In this document: in pieces, positions 22,242 to 31,009 of the stretch | Layout: the number at the start of each line of letters is the position of its first letter | How positions within the stretch are numbered: the first letter of the stretch is position 1 | Assembly (NCBI GenBank): GCA_903772945.1 | Contig: CAICTM010001348.1 | Coordinates: forward strand, 1 to 31,009 | Reading direction: 5' to 3' | From: Seminavis robusta | Lineage: Eukaryota > Bacillariophyta > Bacillariophyceae > Naviculales > Naviculaceae | DNA: 31,009 nucleotides | The notes under the pieces: generated by a model | What the model was told of the DNA's origin: nothing | The model's input: only the letters and a program-made list of their open reading frames with translations | Databases searched by the model: none | Made by a program: the position numbers and the translations under genes

Positions 22242-22893
22242 CGTAATATTAGCAGTACTAGCTAGTAGCGGCCGGTCGGCCGATCGGCCGCTCCTCCACC
22301 ATTGCGTGTTTTGTGGTTGATCCATTGAGTGAGGAGCGATTGGCTGCTTGCTTTCAAAGAAGAGGGCAGCCGGGCAGGCTGTTCCGTGAAGTCTGTTTGA
22401 ATCTTTTAGTGTGAAAAGAGAGTACCCTCCAATGACATTTCCCAAAACAGGGTTCCCCACCTTGTAAATCCAAGTCAACCATACAAAACAGCAGCTGCGC
22501 CTCTTCAAGAGGAGGGCTTATACCTCACTAAAGCGAGGCTTCTCCTCTTACAGAACAAAGAATCCACCCTTCCACACCGCCAAACAACCATCCAAAGACT
22601 TGCTCCCGCTGCCTGAACAGCACTGAGGTTACCAACCAGGTCCAACCCAAAGTTTCACCTTGTACATTCAGGTATCCAATAGCTACCCAATCTAGAAGGT
22701 ATAACTAATCAAACTGAAGGTCAAAACTGTCAGGTAACCTGAGGGATCCTCAATAGGAAAGGATGCCCTTCCTCAACCAGCATCCTATTTGCTTACCAAA
22801 GAGGAGCTTAGAGCTGAAATTGGAAGCAATAGCCTACGAATCTAGAACCATCTGGGTACGGAAAAGGCAGGTAAGAACCATCTAGATTCAAAA

Positions 22894-23169
22894 TTACCCC
22901 ATTATGCACTTCTTAGATGAACAGGAAACGCCGTCGGCCGGTTGACTGAGACTGCTTAACAAGCTGTCAACAACAGGAGCTTGTAGAAGAGGTCCAGGTT
23001 GGTAGGTGACCGTCTTGGTTTGGCTCAAATCGGTCACGATTCGAGTTTTCGGCGCGATCGCGATTTCCTGCCTTGTTTCCTCGATGGACTTGTCGAACTC
23101 CACTCGTCCACTCTTCCACACTGCGTCGTGTAGCCACTCTTGTGTTGTGTCTATGCGAAAATGTTCATC
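22894..23169 (-). pseudogene. Unrecognised protein-like open frame (about 91 codons, no start)
   Basis: Reads FRIDTTQEWLHDAVWKSGRV, then IEETRQEIAIAPKTRIVTD, TVTYQPGPLLQAPVVDSLL and a Cys-containing end KKCIMG before TAA. The residue mix is that of a folded protein rather than of low-complexity DNA. No ATG precedes it in frame after the stop at 23170-23172, so it may be an exon or a fragment. No family recognised. It lies inside the 4.6-kb insertion. Confidence 0.3.
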
Positions 23170-24345
23170 CTATGATTCTCTGCCAATGAGGCTCAGTTGT
23201 AGGAACTCAAGAGCTGGGTGGAGATCTCTAGTTGATGGAGATCTCCTCCACTGGCTGAAAGGCCAGCTCAAAAGAGCTGGATCAATGCTACCCAATCACT
23301 ATACTTCAAAGCACTTGGGGAGCTGGTTACATTACCCTAGCACGGGCCATACAGGAACTGGTCAACTGCAAGACTACTGGTACTCTGGGTCTCAGGATTA
23401 CTCTTTCATTACTATCTTTCTTACTATAAGCTAAACATCATTACCACGATTTCACTCCTGTGATAGAAGAACTGGCTCTTTTGGAGAGGATATCCTGCTG
23501 TTGGAGATCCTAGGAGAGGACTGTTGGTCTGGATCATTCCATTGTATCTAGACTGAATGCTCTATATGCTCTGCAACACATAGGCATGTCTCAGCTATAT
23601 ACAAATGGTCACATGGTTGCAATGCTGTGTGTACTGATTGACTGTACACGATCAAAAGCATTGTTACCATCCGACTAAACCAGCACAGCTGTGGCACACC
23701 CATAGAGGCTCTCTATTGGTAATTTCATAGTCAAACGTAATTTAAGAAGAGTTGAGTCAAGCGGTGCTACTGTTGTTATTGATTCCGGTCGTACATGTAG
23801 CCGCTACTAGGGTACAAGTACCGTGCGGTAGAGTCGAGTCATCATGGTCGCTCCGGGACGTGAAAGACGCTCTGGAAGCAGTCATCGATTCGATTTGTCG
23901 AACGCAAGAAGCATATGCATAACCAAACGACTCACTTGCTTTCAAACAAACAAGAGGAGCCTGTCATGTTGGAGAATTGCTTCTTCCAAAAACTTCTTCA
24001 AGAGTAGTATCCGCTGTAAACAGTATGGTAAAGATAAAGAGGAGGCATGGTACATCATCTTGATGCGGCGGTGAATTCATCCAACAAATTTGACATGCCT
24101 GTGATGCGGTGGAGCCTCTTACAGGTATACATCTCTAGTAAGTCTTTTCTGTATAGTGTAAGTCTTTCTTATCAATTGTTAGGGGTGGGGCTAGCTATTC
24201 TGTCGAAGCAGGACTCATCATTCCCGTAGTAGTCAGGGTTTAAATGTCTCAAGGTGTTCTAGAGGTCAAGGTCGCATATTCAAATTGAAAAACCTACATG
24301 CTGGTTTTTATGTGTTTGTGAATTCGAAGCCAGTCTGTACAAAAC

Positions 24346-24376
24346 TTGAGAATTCTCAACTTAATTGTCGGAGTAG
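24346..24376 (-). repeat. Right terminal inverted repeat of the 4.6-kb insertion
   Basis: Inverted partner of 19776-19806. It contains a small perfect palindrome of its own, TTGAGAATTCTCAA, where the left end has TTGAGAATTTTGAA. Confidence 0.75.
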
Positions 24377-24815
24377 CATGAATGCCGTCATTGAACAAGC
24401 CTGTCCTTACAAGTGTCTTGAAAAGCAGAAGCGTTTCATGCATCGTAAGATGCGCAAACCTGCTGACATGTTGACTCGTTCCTATGTCAACAACCTCACT
24501 CGCATGAACAGCGCAAAACTCCCTCATTTGCCACCCTTCAAGGCAAATCAGCAGCTGAACCACGATGAAATCGTGGACATCGTCTGCCATGGCATTCCCA
24601 GGTCCTGGATGTGCAAGATGGACGAACACGACTTCGATCCTTTCACTGCCAACCTATCGAATCTCATCGGCTTCTGCAAACGCATGGAGTCCTCTGAAGA
24701 CTTTGGAAAAGGCACTGAAGCCAAAACTGCTACCTCCAAGAAGAGCAGTAAGAAGTTCAAGTCTAACCGCAACAACCCTTCTTCCAAGGAAGAAGGCAAG
24801 CTAGGGCTGGCTTAA
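24377..24815 (+). pseudogene. gag remnant A, second copy, 3' part
   Basis: Continues exactly where 19775 broke off: MNAVIEQACPYKCLEKQKRF, then HRKMRKPADMLTRSYVNNLT, QQLNHDEIVDIVCHGIPRSW and MDEHDFDPFTANLSNLIGFC. It ends with a basic, Ser/Lys-rich tail (TSKKSSKKFKSNRN) and TAA at 24813-24815. The basic tail probably bound nucleic acid and is missing from the first copy at 12792. No pol and no LTR follow. Confidence 0.82.
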
Positions 24816-24867
24816 TTATTTTGGGCGACCACTGTAGATAATTTCCCTACTCTAAACCCCCGTCCTC

Positions 24868-25025
24868 CTTAAACTAGCGAAAGCTATATTTACATGTATC
24901 CTAGCTAGTAGGGGGTCTGCTTCTACCAGGAAGAAGGAAGACCTTAAGCCAGCAAAAGCTACATATTTTTCCTAGGGGTTCTGCTGCTGCACAGAAACCC
25001 TCAAGTCAGCCACAGCAGTATACCA
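24868..25025 (+). repeat. Diverged tandem repeat downstream of gag
   Basis: Three related blocks start CTTAAACTAGCGAAAGCT (24868), CTTAAGCCAGCAAAAGCT (24943) and CTCAAGTCAGCCACAGCA (25000), spaced 75 and 57 bp. Between blocks, GGGGGTCTGCT or GGGGTTCTGCT recurs. A non-coding minisatellite remnant. Confidence 0.6.
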
Positions 25026-25293
25026 GCAGATGATCCTTCTTTGTCTTCATTTTGATATCAGCTTCTACACCTGGCGGTTCTTACATAGATTATACTAGGG
25101 GTATCTGCACAAATTATCCTAACTGGGGTACCTTCTTCTCCAGGAACCCTGCTGCTGGGGAGTTTTAGCTCCACTGGCTTAATCTTGTTGCATTGGACCA
25201 CTTGTTGCCATCTTCTTTTCCATCGCAAACAAAGACACAAAGAGAGAGAGAGACATTACGTACAGACAAGACACATGCAAACTAGCAACCTAG

Positions 25294-27545
25294 CTAGACC
25301 AACAGCAGGTAGCCACTGCAAAGCAACCCAACTGCCCACAAGGGACAGAGAGCCCGAGAAGTTCCTGCATCAGAAGTGGATCGAAGTGTCATTCCAACAT
25401 TTGGTTCTTCCCCTGAATCAGGTTTGTCTACGTTTTCCGCTTCCCCCGCTTTTGACCTTGATATTTCCTCTCCATTCTCGTTTTCCTCCAAGATCCCAAG
25501 GAAATCTTTGACGCGGGCCACCAATTCTTGACTGGACGCAATGTCCTGGACCATGGCCGCCAGTGGTTCCATCTGCATTTCGATAATCGTGGCGCCAGCA
25601 ATAAATGTAGTGATGGGGGTGTTTGTATTGATCACCAAGATTTCCACAGATTGCCCAGCCTGGACTCCAAAAGCTGCATTGTCAATGGTTGTTCCGTACA
25701 AAATGGCTGTGGACATGTTGGAATCCTCCATGGGTTGTACAGCAATAATGAAATCGCCAACGGTCAACGTTTCTTCAAAAATCTGTGGTGATCGGTATGG
25801 GACCACAAACCCAGGTAGCCACACATAGTCACCCGGTGAAACATCATGATTAAAGGAGCAATCAAAGTATTGCAGGATCTGATCTGTATCATACGACCCG
25901 GGCACAAGATCTTGATTGGTGTTGGTTAGCACCAGTTTCATGGTCTTGCTGAGATCCCCACCCGTTTGATGATACTGGGCCACATTGATGGCAACAGAAG
26001 GATTATCGCTGAAGGCCCCATCGAGAAACTGGCCGTCGGCGGGTCCACAGGGATTGGGCCACTGACTGCACACGGAAAAATCATCGAACACTCCATTCTT
26101 GTAAATATCTCCGGCGGCCAAGTCATAGGCCGTCAGCCCAGCCACAGCGGCCAAATCGGTGTCTGTTTCGAGCCCGTCTCGTACCTTCTGGCGTTGCAAA
26201 CTGAGCGCTTGGGCAAACAAGGTGGGAGCCGCGGGAGAGAGGGGTCCCGCCGCGGCCGAACTAATGGAGGCAGCTTGAATGACCGAGGCCGCTCCTCCAC
26301 CAAAGGGTGGTGCCAGTGTCCCCGTGGATGTCATGTTGACGGCTTGAGACTTGTACTGTTCCACCAAATCTTGGTCAATTCGAGCAGTGGCATTTGGAGT
26401 GGGCAGCGTCCAAAAGCCTTCGTTGGGCCACAAGTAGTAGCTTTCCCAGTCGTTCCACTTCCAGAATCGACTGGTCGGAGAAACATAGGTGGCCAATTCA
26501 GTGGAAGATGGAGAATCAAATGTACTGTATTGAAATCCAGCAAAAGTATCATTGACAATATACGCCGTCGAGATACCGACACTGTAGAGTGCCCAATTGG
26601 TGGCGTTCTCTTCACCTTCTTGTACTAGCGGTCCCAGGTAGACCATGAGATCTTGATTGTCAATATCCCCAAAGAGTGGCTTTAAATAGTTCCATTTCTC
26701 GGCTGGGTCGTAGTATTCGTCTTCAAATTCAAATTCAAATTCTTCCGATAACTCTTCTTCGGTCGTCGTCGTGCCGGTACCACGATGGGGCCCCAATCGA
26801 ATTTTGGATCCCGGTGCCAGAGTGGATTGAATGAGCATATCGGTCGATTGTAAGGCTGGAATCCGATTTTCGGGATTGGCCTGGATATCGGCAAAGACGC
26901 CCTTGTGTCCCAACTCATCGGTGGCCCGTGACAGCATGGTATCCACAAAATGGGCCCAACTGGCATTGCTGTTATAGTAGAGACCCCAGAATTCGCTGAG
27001 CTGGGTAACGACATTGTATTCGAATTGTTCGCGTTCGGTGCCAGTGTGCAGCGCAGCCAAATCAATTCCCAGTGCCTCATTGATATCTGTGCCATTGGGA
27101 ACCACTTCAAGGGCAAATGCTTCGTAGGTTCCCATCCACTGCATGGTAAAATTGTAGAGGTCTTCTGGAGATTCTGCCATGACAGTCTGATCATAAAAGG
27201 CTTGGGAGTAGAAGAGCTGCACCAAAAACCAAGAGGCTCCACTGTTGGTGGCCTGTCGAAATAGAATCGAGAAGTGAGTGAGCGAGTTGTGGCTGATATT
27301 GCGAAATCGAGTTGAGTCGAGTCTAGCCTATCATGACTGCATGCCTGACTTACAATGGCCGAGAAGAGTGAGGAATCTTCACTCATCAATCCTGCTTGCT
27401 GAAAGACATTGGCAAAGCCCACACAGGCAAACATGGCCCTCCATCCTCCTCCCGTGGAACTCCAGCGAACCACAGTGTCAGTGTCGTCATCCGCCCTTGC
27501 CAAACTCAAGACAAGAACGTTTGTGAACAAGCTCCAGAATTTCAT
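25294..27545 (-). CDS. Secreted cPLA2/phospholipase B-like acyl hydrolase, one intron, likely GPI-anchored
   Basis: Predicted to cleave acyl chains from phospholipids at the cell surface or outside. Two exons, 27354-27545 and 25294-27252, are joined across a 101-bp GTAAGT...CAG intron in frame, giving 716 residues. The start at 27545 was chosen because MKFWSLFTNVLVLSLARA is a good signal peptide ending just before DDDTD. Residues 32-38 read GGGWRAM, the oxyanion/Arg motif (GGGxRAM in cPLA2). Residues 65-72 read ATNSGASW, which aligns with AGLSGSTW of cPLA2 and puts the nucleophile at Ser68, but with Thr for the first Gly of the elbow. LDGAFSDN (474-481) supplies the likely catalytic Asp. An acidic loop lies at ~225-246. 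The C-terminus has a small-residue stretch (STSDAGTS) and then a ~17-residue hydrophobic end, as in GPI signals. Divergent from the next gene. Confidence 0.8.
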
Positions 27546-28008
27546 CTTCTGGATAGGTACAATACGATCAATGATCAACGAGACAGCAATCGGGTAAAAT
27601 CGAGCAAGGGACAGAGCAGCAAGGATCCAATCAATCAATGAAGAGATCTGTTGTGCATTCTGATATTGCAATGGATGATACGCTGTCGCATGCTGCAGTG
27701 ATATGTGATACACAGCTGCATGTCGATGTTCTCGATCGAGGTTCCCCTGACTTGGATTGAGAAAAATGAATGCGAAAGATCCATTATCCGAAAGATTTAA
27801 TGTCCGGTATTCAAGTCACAGTGAAATTTGATGTCAAACGAGGATGACCGCATCCAAGAATTCCGTTGCCATTTATTTATTTATTTATTTATTTATTATG
27901 AGACTTGCATCTATTTTTGGTCACGCAAGAGATTGACTGCGAGACGAGACCCATGCCAGCACAATCGAAGCATCAAGCAAAAAACAGAACACAAGTGTAA
28001 TAAAGACA
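27546..28008. promoter_or_regulatory. Divergent intergenic region, probable two-way promoter
   Basis: 463 bp lies between the start codons of the phospholipase-like gene (-) and the Cys-rich secreted protein gene (+). It holds an (ATTT)n run at 27872-27897. No defined factor site was recognised. Promoter function is inferred from position only. Confidence 0.5.
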
Positions 28009-29877
28009 ATGATGATGGGAAGGCTACTTCTGTTGGCTGCTCTGTTTGCAGCTACGCATGCCCAGAGCTGTTACGAACAAGCCCCGTTTGATTGTACAGA
28101 TGGGACCTATTGCACCCGATGGTACGATGGCTGCAATCAGTGCGCCTGCGATTCCCCCGATGGTTTTGTCCTTTGCACGGAACGATACTGCGGTTGTCTC
28201 AGCGATCAAAGTTGCATCCCGTCTTGCAACGACAATGATCAGTGCAGTGCGACTGGTATGCTGATGACGGTAGAAGAAGAAGAATTTTTGGAACCCGTGA
28301 TACGCTTTAGTTTTCGCTTTGGATTCTTCCAAGACGAACTGACGCCGGATGCCACAGAAATCATCCAAGAGGATATAGAGGGCGTGATTTGTCAGACTCA
28401 GTACTTCATGAGTTGGCTGGTTCAAAATGCCACCAATGCCAAGAGCATCCATGTCAGAGCCACCGAGATTGATTGGGGTTTCTATGACGAGGAGCTCTTG
28501 CCAGCACACATCAACTTTACCGTGGAGTTCACGGATGCAATCACGGGTACAGCCGGCTGGCTGGATGATCAAGTCTTGATTAATGAAATGGAAAAGCTGG
28601 GCGATCAGGGTCTACAGTGGTTTATCACAGACTGGGTTTGGAGGGCGGAACCGAATGGACTCAACTTTTTCGTCAATGCCAACCGCATGGCCTTTGATGG
28701 AGCGAAGCAAGCTCCCGTCGAGGGCACTCTCGACCAAGCGGAATGCCCCGAAACCATGGCACCGACTGTAGCACCATCGATCTACACGGAAGCATTGACT
28801 TGGCCCTTTGGTCCCAACTACAGTGACTTGGATGACTTGGATCCCATGGTGGATTTTTCTCTTTTGTTTTCTCTGTTTGACCAACAAGAACGTCGACCGA
28901 CACAGGAAGAAGTCAACGCCTTGATCTGCCAAGTCAACAGTTACTACACCACGGAATTGCAGCGCAAACTAAATGATACCATTCATGCCAAGGCTGTCTA
29001 CATTGATTACTATCTTGACGAAGCTAGAGAAGCTATTTCCCTGAACTTTACCACCTTTGCTTTCTACGACGATGAAGCTCAAACTCAAGTCAATGCCACT
29101 GACGTCTTTGAAGCCATGCAACTTACCAGTGATGAACTCGAGGACTTTGTGGAACTCTACGTTTGGAGGAGTGAACCAGAACAAGAAAATGTCTTTTTCA
29201 ATACCGAAGCGCTGTCCATCCAATCCAGTATTGGTGATGCCATCAACGATCAAGCCATGATCGTCGAAGCCACTGGCTGCATTGCGGAACTAACGACAAA
29301 CGATACGCTTGCTGGAAACACCAATACGACCAACAATGACACTCTCCGATTCATGTTCGAGTTTGGGTTTTTGGACGAGACGCCCCAAGAACTCGTTAGG
29401 GAAGATGTCGAGTACCTAATGTGCCAGACACAGGTTTTCTTGACACGAGTGTTGTCCGACCTTTTGGAAGATGACGTGTCGGTTGTGACTACCGACATTG
29501 AGTATGGGTATGTCGAAGGACACGACTTGCCCGCGCAGGTCAACTTTAGTATTGTCTATCAGGATGAAGACGGTATGGATGTCGCCGACTCGTCCGTGTA
29601 CGACCAAATTCTGGTGAACACTCTGGAAAACCTCACATCGATCGATTGGGAAAAGTTTTTGAACCAATATGTGAGGGAACCCACGGGGCTGAACTTGTTT
29701 GGGAATGCCAATCAAGTGGTCTTTCAAGTGGATAGATCATTGGCAACAACAACACCGGTGGTTAATGCTGGAGAGATGATTATTGGGACGATTCCATGTC
29801 CCGATACATCCGTCGCGGCCAGTCGTCTTCATCATCATGTCCGGCGCGGAGATGACATTGAAGAAGCTTTCCCGTAG
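28009..29877 (+). CDS. Secreted Cys-rich protein with three copies of an unrecognised domain (622 aa)
   Basis: Signal peptide MMMGRLLLLAALFAATHAQ (1-19), then a compact Cys-rich module (21-79, 13 Cys, including DGTYCTRWYDGCNQCACD), somewhat like pacifastin or VWC-type modules. It is followed by three related ~130-residue blocks. Block 1 is ~97-245 (FSFRFGFF, GVICQTQYFMSWL, INFTVEF, WVWRAEPNGLNFFVN), block 2 ~282-424 (FSLLFSLF, ALICQVNSYY, LNFTTFAF, YVWRSEPEQENVFFN) and block 3 ~447-575 (FMFEFGFL, YLMCQTQVFL, VNFSIVY, QYVREPTGLNLFGN). Each has a conserved [IM]CQ near its start, an NFT or NFS site that could carry an N-glycan, and a [W/Y]VxR.EP...N motif at its end. No intron, no frame break. 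The end overlaps nothing; only 46 bp separates it from the converging gene. Function unknown; probably extracellular. Confidence 0.85.
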   Translation: MMMGRLLLLAALFAATHAQSCYEQAPFDCTDGTYCTRWYDGCNQCACDSPDGFVLCTERYCGCLSDQSCIPSCNDNDQCSATGMLMTVEEEEFLEPVIRFSFRFGFFQDELTPDATEIIQEDIEGVICQTQYFMSWLVQNATNAKSIHVRATEIDWGFYDEELLPAHINFTVEFTDAITGTAGWLDDQVLINEMEKLGDQGLQWFITDWVWRAEPNGLNFFVNANRMAFDGAKQAPVEGTLDQAECPETMAPTVAPSIYTEALTWPFGPNYSDLDDLDPMVDFSLLFSLFDQQERRPTQEEVNALICQVNSYYTTELQRKLNDTIHAKAVYIDYYLDEAREAISLNFTTFAFYDDEAQTQVNATDVFEAMQLTSDELEDFVELYVWRSEPEQENVFFNTEALSIQSSIGDAINDQAMIVEATGCIAELTTNDTLAGNTNTTNNDTLRFMFEFGFLDETPQELVREDVEYLMCQTQVFLTRVLSDLLEDDVSVVTTDIEYGYVEGHDLPAQVNFSIVYQDEDGMDVADSSVYDQILVNTLENLTSIDWEKFLNQYVREPTGLNLFGNANQVVFQVDRSLATTTPVVNAGEMIIGTIPCPDTSVAASRLHHHVRRGDDIEEAFP

Positions 29878-29923
29878 ATATTCTGTAAGCCTTTGTTTTG
29901 GTTCGTACATTCATTCATTCCAT

Positions 29924-31009
29924 TCACGTTCTTGTCATTGCTGCAGTGCTTGACGTGTTGTTGTTGTTGTTGTTCGGATCATACAAGCACTGGATCAAGT
30001 GTGCCATGTACCGTATGCGTGGTAACTGCAGCGGATGAAAATGAATGCCGTCATTGTCCGCGGTGTAGCGACAATCTTCCAAGTCGTAATCGTTGTAAAT
30101 GGCCACGGTCAAACCCGGGGGCGGCTGGAGTGCCCGGACAAACCGTTCGAGTCGAGAATTCAGTGCACGAGCGCTTCGATCCAACATGAGGCCATTTTCG
30201 CAGTAGCGTTGAATATCGGATTCGGTCAATGTTGTCATTTCGTTTTGAAAGTGCTGTAGTTTTTCCCGACATTTGGCTTGCTTTGTTGATTGTTGTTGCT
30301 GCGTTAGGTTGTGACAAATGAGATTGGTGGTTTTGAACAAGAGCAATTGGACCGTGCCGGTTTGCTGTGCCACTTGGACCACCTTGTGCAACCAATCTTC
30401 GTAATGGAACCACATGTCGACGTTGCAGGGTTTCAGAATGGCCCGATAAAACATGTGCAATCCCCAGTTGGCAATCAGAATATCGGGCGTGCGGATCGTA
30501 TTATTAGTATTGCCCGGGGACAATTGTGGATTCAATATTGAAGGCCAGACGTATTGGTCAAATAGGCAGTTTTTGCGTTGATTGGTGCCCCGAAATCCCT
30601 TCCAGAGAATGTGGCCCGTGGTATTGGTTGCTGTTGGCAGCTGTGTGGAAAAGGACGTAGTGTCGTAGCGAGTGTGATTGCTATGCGTGAAATAGTCCGT
30701 AATGGCGTCAAAGGCATTGGACAAGTTGCGATGGGGTAAACTTTCCAAGAGATGATTGGGGATGGCATTGTTGTTGCTACTACTATCCATCAACCGATGC
30801 ATCCACTGCGCCGTATAGAACAGAGTGGAATCTCCCACCAGGGCAATGGAACGACCACCAAAGGCAGATTGCAGCAATTGTGTGGAAAGTGGGGGAAATG
30901 TCCATTGCTTCGTCTCGTCCTTGTCATCAGCCACTATAAGTGCTCGCAGAGATGTGCCTTCTAGGTCATCCTGGAGGGTCTGACGAAAGACACGGGTACT
31001 GCTGGTCAG
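29924..31009 (-). CDS. SGNH/PC-esterase-like hydrolase, N-terminus beyond the window
   Basis: The frame is open from the right edge (31009) to TGA at 29924-29926, giving at least 361 residues. No ATG occurs near the edge, so the start lies outside. Block I is SIALVGDSTLFYTAQW (Ser of GDS as nucleophile), a middle block is DILIANWGLHMFYR (Asn of block III) and the last is ADNDGIHFHP (Asp-x-x-His of block V). This is the order found in SGNH hydrolases and in plant/animal PC-esterase families, which add or remove acyl groups on glycans. Several NxT/S sites and a CNVDMWFHYEDWL stretch fit a secretory protein. A run of six Asn near the C-terminus is coded by a (GTT)n run at 29957-29976. It converges with the preceding gene at a 46-bp gap. 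The substrate cannot be told. Confidence 0.75.
   Translation of the reverse strand: MTSSTRVFRQTLQDDLEGTSLRALIVADDKDETKQWTFPPLSTQLLQSAFGGRSIALVGDSTLFYTAQWMHRLMDSSSNNNAIPNHLLESLPHRNLSNAFDAITDYFTHSNHTRYDTTSFSTQLPTATNTTGHILWKGFRGTNQRKNCLFDQYVWPSILNPQLSPGNTNNTIRTPDILIANWGLHMFYRAILKPCNVDMWFHYEDWLHKVVQVAQQTGTVQLLLFKTTNLICHNLTQQQQSTKQAKCREKLQHFQNEMTTLTESDIQRYCENGLMLDRSARALNSRLERFVRALQPPPGLTVAIYNDYDLEDCRYTADNDGIHFHPLQLPRIRYMAHLIQCLYDPNNNNNNTSSTAAMTRT

Larger units (their letters stand above)
19776..24376. mobile_element. 4.6-kb inserted element with terminal inverted repeats and CATG target duplication
   Basis: The left end reads CTACTCCGGCGAAAAAGTTG. The right end in reverse complement reads CTACTCCGACAATTAAGTTG, then GAGAATT in both (about 25 of 31 positions match). 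CATG sits immediately outside both ends (19772-19775 and 24377-24380), and the flanking gag gene is continuous if one CATG and the insert are removed. Because CATG is its own reverse complement, it could belong to the inverted repeats instead of being a duplication. No transposase with recognisable motifs was found inside. Small weak open frames exist at 20117-20518 (-) and 22894-23169 (-). This may be a non-autonomous or decayed DNA transposon, or an unrecognised family. Confidence 0.75.

Noticed and set aside
22017..22508. Minus-strand frame of 163 codons as a gene
   Set aside because: It spans one direct repeat and the palindromic tracts (giving RSIHRSIDR-type runs), has mixed composition, and matches no family; probably chance.
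25966..26628. Plus-strand frame of 220 codons
   Set aside because: Antisense to the phospholipase-like gene, whose motifs, intron and signal peptide support the minus strand.
26682..27713. Upstream ATG at 27713 as the phospholipase start
   Set aside because: The ATG at 27545 gives a clean signal peptide; the longer N-terminus is unlike a secretory leader, and the same frame simply runs open upstream.
28024..28572. Minus-strand frame of 182 codons
   Set aside because: Antisense to the signal peptide, Cys-rich head and first block of the secreted protein.

Overview
The window is eukaryotic nuclear DNA, most likely from a diatom or a close stramenopile relative. The signs are GT-AG introns, a DUF285/BspA-like surface protein gene with a Pro/Ser-rich linker, gag genes of the kind common in diatom LTR retrotransposons, and secreted proteins of diatom style. 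No tRNA, rRNA, CRISPR array or prokaryotic operon structure was seen. All calls come from reading the sequence by eye; no database was searched.

Layout, left to right. (1) 1-4611 (+): the 3' part of a modular surface-protein gene. A 93-bp (31-residue) Pro/Ser minisatellite is followed by three tandem copies of a 1359-bp multi-exon DUF285 unit. The last copy ends in a plausible natural stop. The first ~1.3 kb carries many single-base indels relative to the later copies. (2) 4745-5093: a 349-bp foldback element with 23-bp terminal inverted repeats and long palindromic arms. (3) ~5939-12100 (-): a dead non-LTR retrotransposon with endonuclease, reverse transcriptase, RNase H and zinc knuckle, broken by about seven in-frame stops and at least four frame changes. 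(4) 12318-16260: two copies of a ~380-bp LTR flanking two unrelated-looking gag remnants and no pol. (5) 16261-19141: low-information CA/CT-rich sequence with no gene recognised. (6) 19142-24815: a second copy of the first gag gene, split by a 4.6-kb insertion (19776-24376) that has its own inverted repeats and a CATG duplication. (7) 25294-31009: a compact block of intact genes coding for predicted secreted or hydrolytic proteins. These are a cPLA2/phospholipase-B-like protein (-) with one intron, signal peptide and GPI-like tail; divergent from it, a Cys-rich secreted protein (+) with three copies of an unrecognised ~130-residue domain; and convergent with that, an SGNH-type esterase (-) running off the right edge.

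Functionally the window is a mobile-element graveyard (about 4.7-25 kb) between two regions of host genes for cell-surface or extracellular proteins. The strongest new observations are the nested insertion with no recognised transposase, the foldback element, the unit-wise amplification of a multi-exon DUF285 module, and the triple-repeat secreted protein. A shared pathway for the three right-hand genes is suggested only by secretion and tight spacing; it is not shown.
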